Shown piece after piece: positions 60,432-64,000 of a stretch of 64,000 nt of DNA; position 1 is the stretch's first letter; the number at the start of each line of letters is the position of its first letter. The position numbers and the translations under genes are program-made. The DNA comes from Variovorax paradoxus (lineage in GTDB: Bacteria > Pseudomonadota > Gammaproteobacteria > Burkholderiales > Burkholderiaceae_C). The stretch lies in contig NZ_LR743507.1 of NCBI RefSeq assembly GCF_902712855.1, forward strand, positions 124,001 to 188,000. Direction: 5' to 3'. The notes beneath the pieces were generated by a model. The model worked only from the letters and a program-made list of their open reading frames with translations. It was not told the DNA's origin and did no database searches.

Positions 60432-61211
60432 TCACCTGTGCGCCTGTTCCCTGCCCTCGGGCCGCTTGCCCGCGATGATCATGCCGAGGACTTCGTCCTC
60501 GGTCACGTCGGCGGTGCGGTAGGTGCCCACGAGCTTGCCGTTCTTCATCACGGCGAGGCGATCGCTCAGCGAGAACACGTCGGGCATGTCGTGGGTGATC
60601 AGGAAGATGCCGACGCCGTCGTCCTTCAGCTGCTTCACGAGACGGCCGACCATGGCGGTTTCCTCGGGGCCGAGCGCGGCGCAGGGCTCGTCCATGATGA
60701 GGATGCGCGCGTTGAAGTACAGCGCACGCGAAATCGCCACCACCTGGCGTTGCCCGCCCGACAGGCGCCGCACCGGAATGCGGATGTTGGTGAAGTTCTT
60801 GTTCAGGCGCTGGAACACCTTGCGCGCCTGCACTTCCATGAAGTGGTCGTCGAGCGTGTTCCAGGCGGTCATCTTCTCGCGGCCCAGGAACAGGTTGGCC
60901 ACCGAGTCGAGGTTGTCGGCCAGCGCCAGCGTCTGGTAGATGGTCTCGATGCCCTGCGCCTGCGCTTCGGCGGGCGTGCGGATGTTGACCTTCTCTCCGG
61001 CGATGAGCGTGTCGCCCGAGTCGATGGGATAGGCGCCTGCGAGCATCTTCATGAGCGTGGACTTGCCCGCGCCGTTGTGGCCCAGCAGCGCGACGACTTC
61101 GCCGGGGTAGAGGTTCACGCTCACGCCGTCGACGGCCTTGACGCCGCCGAAAGCCTTGCGGATGTCCTTCAGTTCGACGAGGGGCTTGGACATGTCGATG
61201 TTCTTATCCAT
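60432..61211 (-). CDS. Sugar ABC transporter ATPase, single-domain type
   Basis: A 259-residue ATPase with Walker A LGHNGAGKST, signature LSGGQRQVV and Walker B ILIMDEPCAAL. It has one nucleotide-binding domain, unlike the two-domain XylG/RbsA of about 500 residues, so it probably works as a homodimer. The start at 61211 has GGAG 8 nt upstream. It energises import through the permease encoded just upstream. Confidence 0.9.
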   Translation of the reverse strand: MDKNIDMSKPLVELKDIRKAFGGVKAVDGVSVNLYPGEVVALLGHNGAGKSTLMKMLAGAYPIDSGDTLIAGEKVNIRTPAEAQAQGIETIYQTLALADNLDSVANLFLGREKMTAWNTLDDHFMEVQARKVFQRLNKNFTNIRIPVRRLSGGQRQVVAISRALYFNARILIMDEPCAALGPEETAMVGRLVKQLKDDGVGIFLITHDMPDVFSLSDRLAVMKNGKLVGTYRTADVTEDEVLGMIIAGKRPEGREQAHR

Positions 61212-61275
61212 GTCGGTTGCTCCACCGCGCCACGCGCATCCCATGGCGCATGAAACTGCCGAGGCCCGGTCGGCA

Positions 61276-61363
61276 GACACCGCGGAACCGGCTTTGCCGG
61301 GCCGCCGGTGTCGCCCCCTGGAAGGGGGTTGGCGAAGCGACGCGAAGTGCGCGCAGGCTGGGA
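61276..61363 (-). repeat. Dispersed intergenic repeat, copy g
   Basis: Minus-strand TCCCAGCCTGCGCGCACTTC through the CCCGGCAAAGCCGG hairpin to GCGGTGTC. It lies between the permease stop and the ATPase start, co-oriented with transcription. Confidence 0.83.
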
Positions 61364-61375
61364 GTAGGCTTCACT

Positions 61376-62566
61376 TCAGTTGTCTCCGAACTTGCGGCGG
61401 TACAGCACGTCGAACACCACGGCCACGATCAGCACCTGGCCGATGATGACCATGCGCTTGCCGATCGGCACGTCGAGCAGCAGCATGCCGCTGTCCAGCG
61501 ACTGCATGATGAGCGCGCCCAGCACCGAACCGAAGATCGAGCCGCTGCCGCCGGCCAGCGCAGTGCCGCCGATGACGGCCGCCGCGATCACGTACAGCTC
61601 CATGCCCGTGCCCAGCGAGTTGGTGCCCGCGTTGAGCCGGGCGATCGACACGATGGCCGCGATGGTCACCAGCACCGCCAGCAGCGCGAAAAGCATCAGC
61701 GTGACGCGCTTGACCGGAATGCCCACCAGCGCCGCCGCATCGGGATTGCCGCCCATCGCGAAGATGTAGCGGCCGAAGCGCGTGCGGTGCACGATGAACG
61801 ACAGCGCCATGGCCACCACGGCCCAGATCAGCACAGGAATGGGGATACCCTGCGGCGCGTCCTTCGAGTCGATCTTGTAGTGGTTCATGACGGCCGCGAA
61901 GCCGATCACCACCGCCGCCGGCACGGCCGTGAGCAGCAGCTCCAGCCACAGCGGTTCGTTGGGCATCTCGTGGCGCGCGCGCGCCGCGCGCTTCTGGAAC
62001 ATGCGCGCGAACAGCACCACCGCCACCAGCCCCGCGATCACCCAGCTCGCGGTGACACCGATGCCGCCGTCGTAGCCGCCGCCCAGGCGCTGGAAGAACT
62101 CGTCGTTCACCGGCTGCGTCTTGCCGTCGGCCACCAGGAAGGCCGCGCCGCGGAACGACATGAGGCCCCCCAGCGTGACCACGAACGACGGCACGCCCAG
62201 CATCGCGGTGAGCCAGCCCTGGTAGATGGACACCAGCAGCGCCACCGCGAGGCCCGCGAGGCAGGCCGTGGGCCACGACCAGCCCGAGGTGTACTGCAGG
62301 TAGGCAATGAGCACGCCCACGAAGCCCATCACCGAGCCGACCGACAGGTCGATGTGGCGCGCCACGATGATCAGCACCATCACCGTCGAAACGATGCCCA
62401 CCACCGCCGTCTGCTGCGCGACGTTGTAGAGATTCTCGGGCGACAGGAACACGCCGCCCGACATGACGCTGAACACCACCGCCATGATGACCAGCAGCAC
62501 GCACATCAGGATCAGCCGCAGGTCGATGCCCGTGCGGCGCCACCAGCCCGGTGTCGGATCGCTCAT
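61376..62566 (-). CDS. xylH: Xylose-type sugar ABC permease
   Basis: A 396-residue permease of the XylH/RbsC family with about ten helices. It carries IVARHIDLSVGSVMGFVG and the family loop FGRYIFAMGGNPDAAALVGI. A long hydrophilic loop near residues 205-235 matches XylH. It forms the membrane channel for the binding protein encoded upstream. Confidence 0.88.
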   Translation of the reverse strand: MSDPTPGWWRRTGIDLRLILMCVLLVIMAVVFSVMSGGVFLSPENLYNVAQQTAVVGIVSTVMVLIIVARHIDLSVGSVMGFVGVLIAYLQYTSGWSWPTACLAGLAVALLVSIYQGWLTAMLGVPSFVVTLGGLMSFRGAAFLVADGKTQPVNDEFFQRLGGGYDGGIGVTASWVIAGLVAVVLFARMFQKRAARARHEMPNEPLWLELLLTAVPAAVVIGFAAVMNHYKIDSKDAPQGIPIPVLIWAVVAMALSFIVHRTRFGRYIFAMGGNPDAAALVGIPVKRVTLMLFALLAVLVTIAAIVSIARLNAGTNSLGTGMELYVIAAAVIGGTALAGGSGSIFGSVLGALIMQSLDSGMLLLDVPIGKRMVIIGQVLIVAVVFDVLYRRKFGDN

Positions 62567-62660
62567 TCTTCAAACCCCTTGTACTGCAGGTGCGCAAGCG
62601 CCCTGCGGCCGAGCCCGCGCGGGCTGGCCGAAGGCCGTGTTGCGTCGAGGGAAACACAGG

Positions 62661-62680
62661 GCCGCGCCGGGCGGCGCGGC
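62661..62680 (-). other. Perfect GC hairpin after the xylose-binding-protein gene
   Basis: GCCGCGCC and GGCGCGGC form an 8-bp stem with a 4-nt loop, 7 bp after the xylF stop. No T-run follows. Such hairpins commonly protect the binding-protein mRNA segment and lower expression of downstream transporter genes. Confidence 0.5.
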
Positions 62681-62687
62681 ATTCGTC

Positions 62688-63710
62688 CTACTTGCAGGCC
62701 GCGGGCGCGCTCGCACCCGACACGCCCTTGCAGAGCTCTTCCTTCTTGATCCAGCCGGCCTTGACGACCACGTCGAGGTTGTCGCGCGTGACGGGCACGG
62801 GCGTGAGCAGGCGCGACTGCAGCGCGACCTTCTTCGGGCCCGAATTCCACTGCGCAGCCTTGTCGACCGGCTTGCCCTGCGACATGACCACGGCGGCGAT
62901 GGCGGCCTCGCGGCCCAGCTCGCGCGAGTCCTTGAAGATGGTCGCGGTCTGCGTGCCCAGCGCGATGCGGTTGAGCGCCGCGAAGTCGGCGTCCTGGCCC
63001 GACACCGGGATGCCGCGCAGGCCCTTGGCCGTGAGCGCGGCCACCGCGCCGCCGGCGGTGCCGTCGTTGGCAGCCACCACCGCGTCGACCTTGTTGCCGT
63101 TCTTGGTGAGGATCTGCTCCATGTTCTTCTGGGCGACTTCGGGCTTCCAGCCCTCGGTGTACTCGTCGCCGACGATCTTGATGTCGCCCTTCTTGATGGA
63201 CGCGTCCAGCACCTCCTGCTGGCCTGCGCGCAGGAAGTCGGCGTTGGGGTCGCTAGGCGAGCCCTTGATGATCACGTAGTTGCCCTTCGGCTTGACCTTC
63301 AGCACCTCGCGCGCTTCCATGCGGCCGACCTCGACGTTGTCGAAGGTGATGTAGAAGACGCCGGGCGCTTCGATGAGCCGGTCGTACGCCACCACCGGCA
63401 CCTTCTGGCGCGTGGCCTTCGTGACGGCGGGCAGGATCGCGTCCTTGTCCATCGCAAGCACGATGAGCGCCTTCGCGCCCTTGGACATCAAGCCCTCGAT
63501 GTCGCCGAGCTGCTTCTCGGGCGAGCCGCCCGCATCGGCACTGATGTACTTGGCGCCGAGCTTCTCGAGCTCGGCCTTGATCGCGGCCTCGTCGGTCTTC
63601 CAGCGCTCTTCCTGGAAGTTGGACCAGCTCACGCCGACCACGGTCTGCGCCATGGCGCCCACGGCAGTCAGACCGAAGGCCATCGCGGCCAGGGTGTGTT
63701 TGAGTTGCAT
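62688..63710 (-). CDS. xylF: D-xylose-binding periplasmic protein
   Basis: A 340-residue binding protein with a signal peptide (about 1-21, ending GAMAQT). It matches XylF along its length: VVAYDRLIEAPGVFYITFDN, GSPSDPNADFLRAGQ, VVAANDGTAGGAVAAL, PVSGQDADFAAL and SRLLTPVPV. GGAG lies about 8 nt before the ATG at 63710. First gene of the xylose-type operon, with a perfect inverted repeat about 50 bp upstream. Confidence 0.9.
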   Translation of the reverse strand: MQLKHTLAAMAFGLTAVGAMAQTVVGVSWSNFQEERWKTDEAAIKAELEKLGAKYISADAGGSPEKQLGDIEGLMSKGAKALIVLAMDKDAILPAVTKATRQKVPVVAYDRLIEAPGVFYITFDNVEVGRMEAREVLKVKPKGNYVIIKGSPSDPNADFLRAGQQEVLDASIKKGDIKIVGDEYTEGWKPEVAQKNMEQILTKNGNKVDAVVAANDGTAGGAVAALTAKGLRGIPVSGQDADFAALNRIALGTQTATIFKDSRELGREAAIAAVVMSQGKPVDKAAQWNSGPKKVALQSRLLTPVPVTRDNLDVVVKAGWIKKEELCKGVSGASAPAACK

Positions 63711-63760
63711 CGATGTCTCTCCGGTTGGTGCGCCCTGCCGTGACAGGCCGTGTAAGAAAT

Positions 63761-63787
63761 TAGTTAGTTTGAAGGGCGAACTAACTA
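63761..63787. promoter_or_regulatory. Perfect inverted repeat TAGTTAGTT-N9-AACTAACTA
   Basis: Two 9-bp arms, exact reverse complements, around a 9-bp spacer, lying 51 bp upstream of xylF in the divergent space before the next plus-strand gene. Best read as the operator for the ROK regulator of this cluster. Confidence 0.6.
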
Positions 63788-63997
63788 TCCCATCCGCACC
63801 GTCCGCTGGGCATCCGGGAATTCCCGTGCATTGATACGCCGTTCGGCCGAAGTCCATCAGAAGGTGCGTTTTGCCTGCTTGCGGTTGGATGCGGTCCTAC
63901 CCGGCGCACGCACGGGCACCGCTATGTTTCGGTTCGCCCGATGCCCCGGGCAACGCACACGCTCACCGACCCGACAACGAACAAGAAGGAAGCCACC

Positions 63998-64000
63998 ATG
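63998..64000 (+). CDS. Start codon of a divergent gene cut by the window edge
   Basis: The window ends on ATG preceded by AAGAAGGAAG at a good ribosome-binding distance. Only the start codon is visible. Given the divergent xylose transporter, a xylose-catabolism gene is likely, but nothing in the sequence identifies it. Confidence 0.4.

Noticed and set aside
62563..62850. Minus-strand ORF bridging xylF and xylH
   Set aside because: It overlaps the end of xylF in another frame, its sequence is Arg/Ala/Gly-rich noise, and it runs through the GC hairpin.
1..64000. tRNA and rRNA genes
   Set aside because: I saw no cloverleaf with a GTTCGAATC-type arm and no rRNA-like conserved stretch while reading; a dedicated search could still find one.

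Overview
The window is high-GC, densely packed bacterial DNA. Its gene content points to a betaproteobacterium of the Comamonadaceae, most likely Variovorax or a close relative. The evidence is solitary Bug/TctC-type periplasmic binding proteins, a branched-chain-type ABC transporter linked to acyl-CoA ligases, a complete kdp potassium system, xylose-type ABC genes under a ROK regulator, a PQQ alcohol dehydrogenase, a type VI secretion cargo cluster, and many copies of a roughly 90-bp intergenic repeat containing a CGCACTTCGTGTCGC core. The taxonomic assignment is inference; no rRNA or tRNA gene is visible.

Layout. 1-2.6 kb: NAD salvage pair (NadM-Nudix, cut by the window edge, then nicotinamide phosphoribosyltransferase), with a hairpin over the ribosome-binding site of the second gene. 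2.8-6.2 kb: a glycolipid-type glycosyltransferase, a small membrane protein and a protein-tyrosine-phosphatase-like enzyme in one operon, then an MDR dehydrogenase. 6.2-6.9 kb: a gene-poor patch holding a 3' remnant of an elongation factor G gene between two terminators. 7.3-16.3 kb: the kdp regulon on the minus strand (small ORF, kdpF, A, B, C, two further small ORFs, kdpD, kdpE), with a KdpE-like T-rich direct repeat upstream. 16.6-23.6 kb: an RND efflux operon (MFP, permease, outer-membrane factor) running into a SufR-like regulator and iron superoxide dismutase.

24-28.9 kb: scattered single genes (Bug receptor, metallo-beta-lactamase-fold lipoprotein, SDR, Crp/Fnr regulator). 28.9-37.8 kb: a divergent catabolic/uptake unit with acyl-CoA synthetase, LivGHMKF-type ABC transporter and PaaK-like ligase. 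38.9-41.3 kb: two citrate-synthase-fold genes facing away from each other; one carries an N-terminal DNA-binding-type domain and the other an in-frame eight-unit hexanucleotide repeat. 41.5-48.9 kb: a type VI secretion cargo module (VgrG, DUF4123 adaptor, VasX-like membrane-active effector, candidate membrane immunity protein) whose effector and immunity genes are visibly less GC-rich. 48.9-55.4 kb: PfpI/DJ-1 protein, an M48 peptidase fused to a pilin-like C-terminus, a second Bug receptor, and a pair of uncharacterised exported proteins. 55.4-59 kb: PQQ alcohol dehydrogenase divergent from a GAF/Fis-HTH regulator. 59-64 kb: ROK regulator and xylose-type ABC transporter (ATPase, permease, binding protein), with a perfect inverted repeat upstream; the last three bases are the start codon of a further divergent gene.

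Several divergent intergenic spaces carry clean inverted repeats that look like operators, each next to a plausible local regulator. The most unusual items are the peptidase-pilin fusion, the DNA-binding/citrate-synthase pair, the T6SS effector-immunity module, the SD-sequestering hairpin before nadV, and the extra small genes inside the kdp operon. All assignments come from reading motifs by eye; no database search was run.
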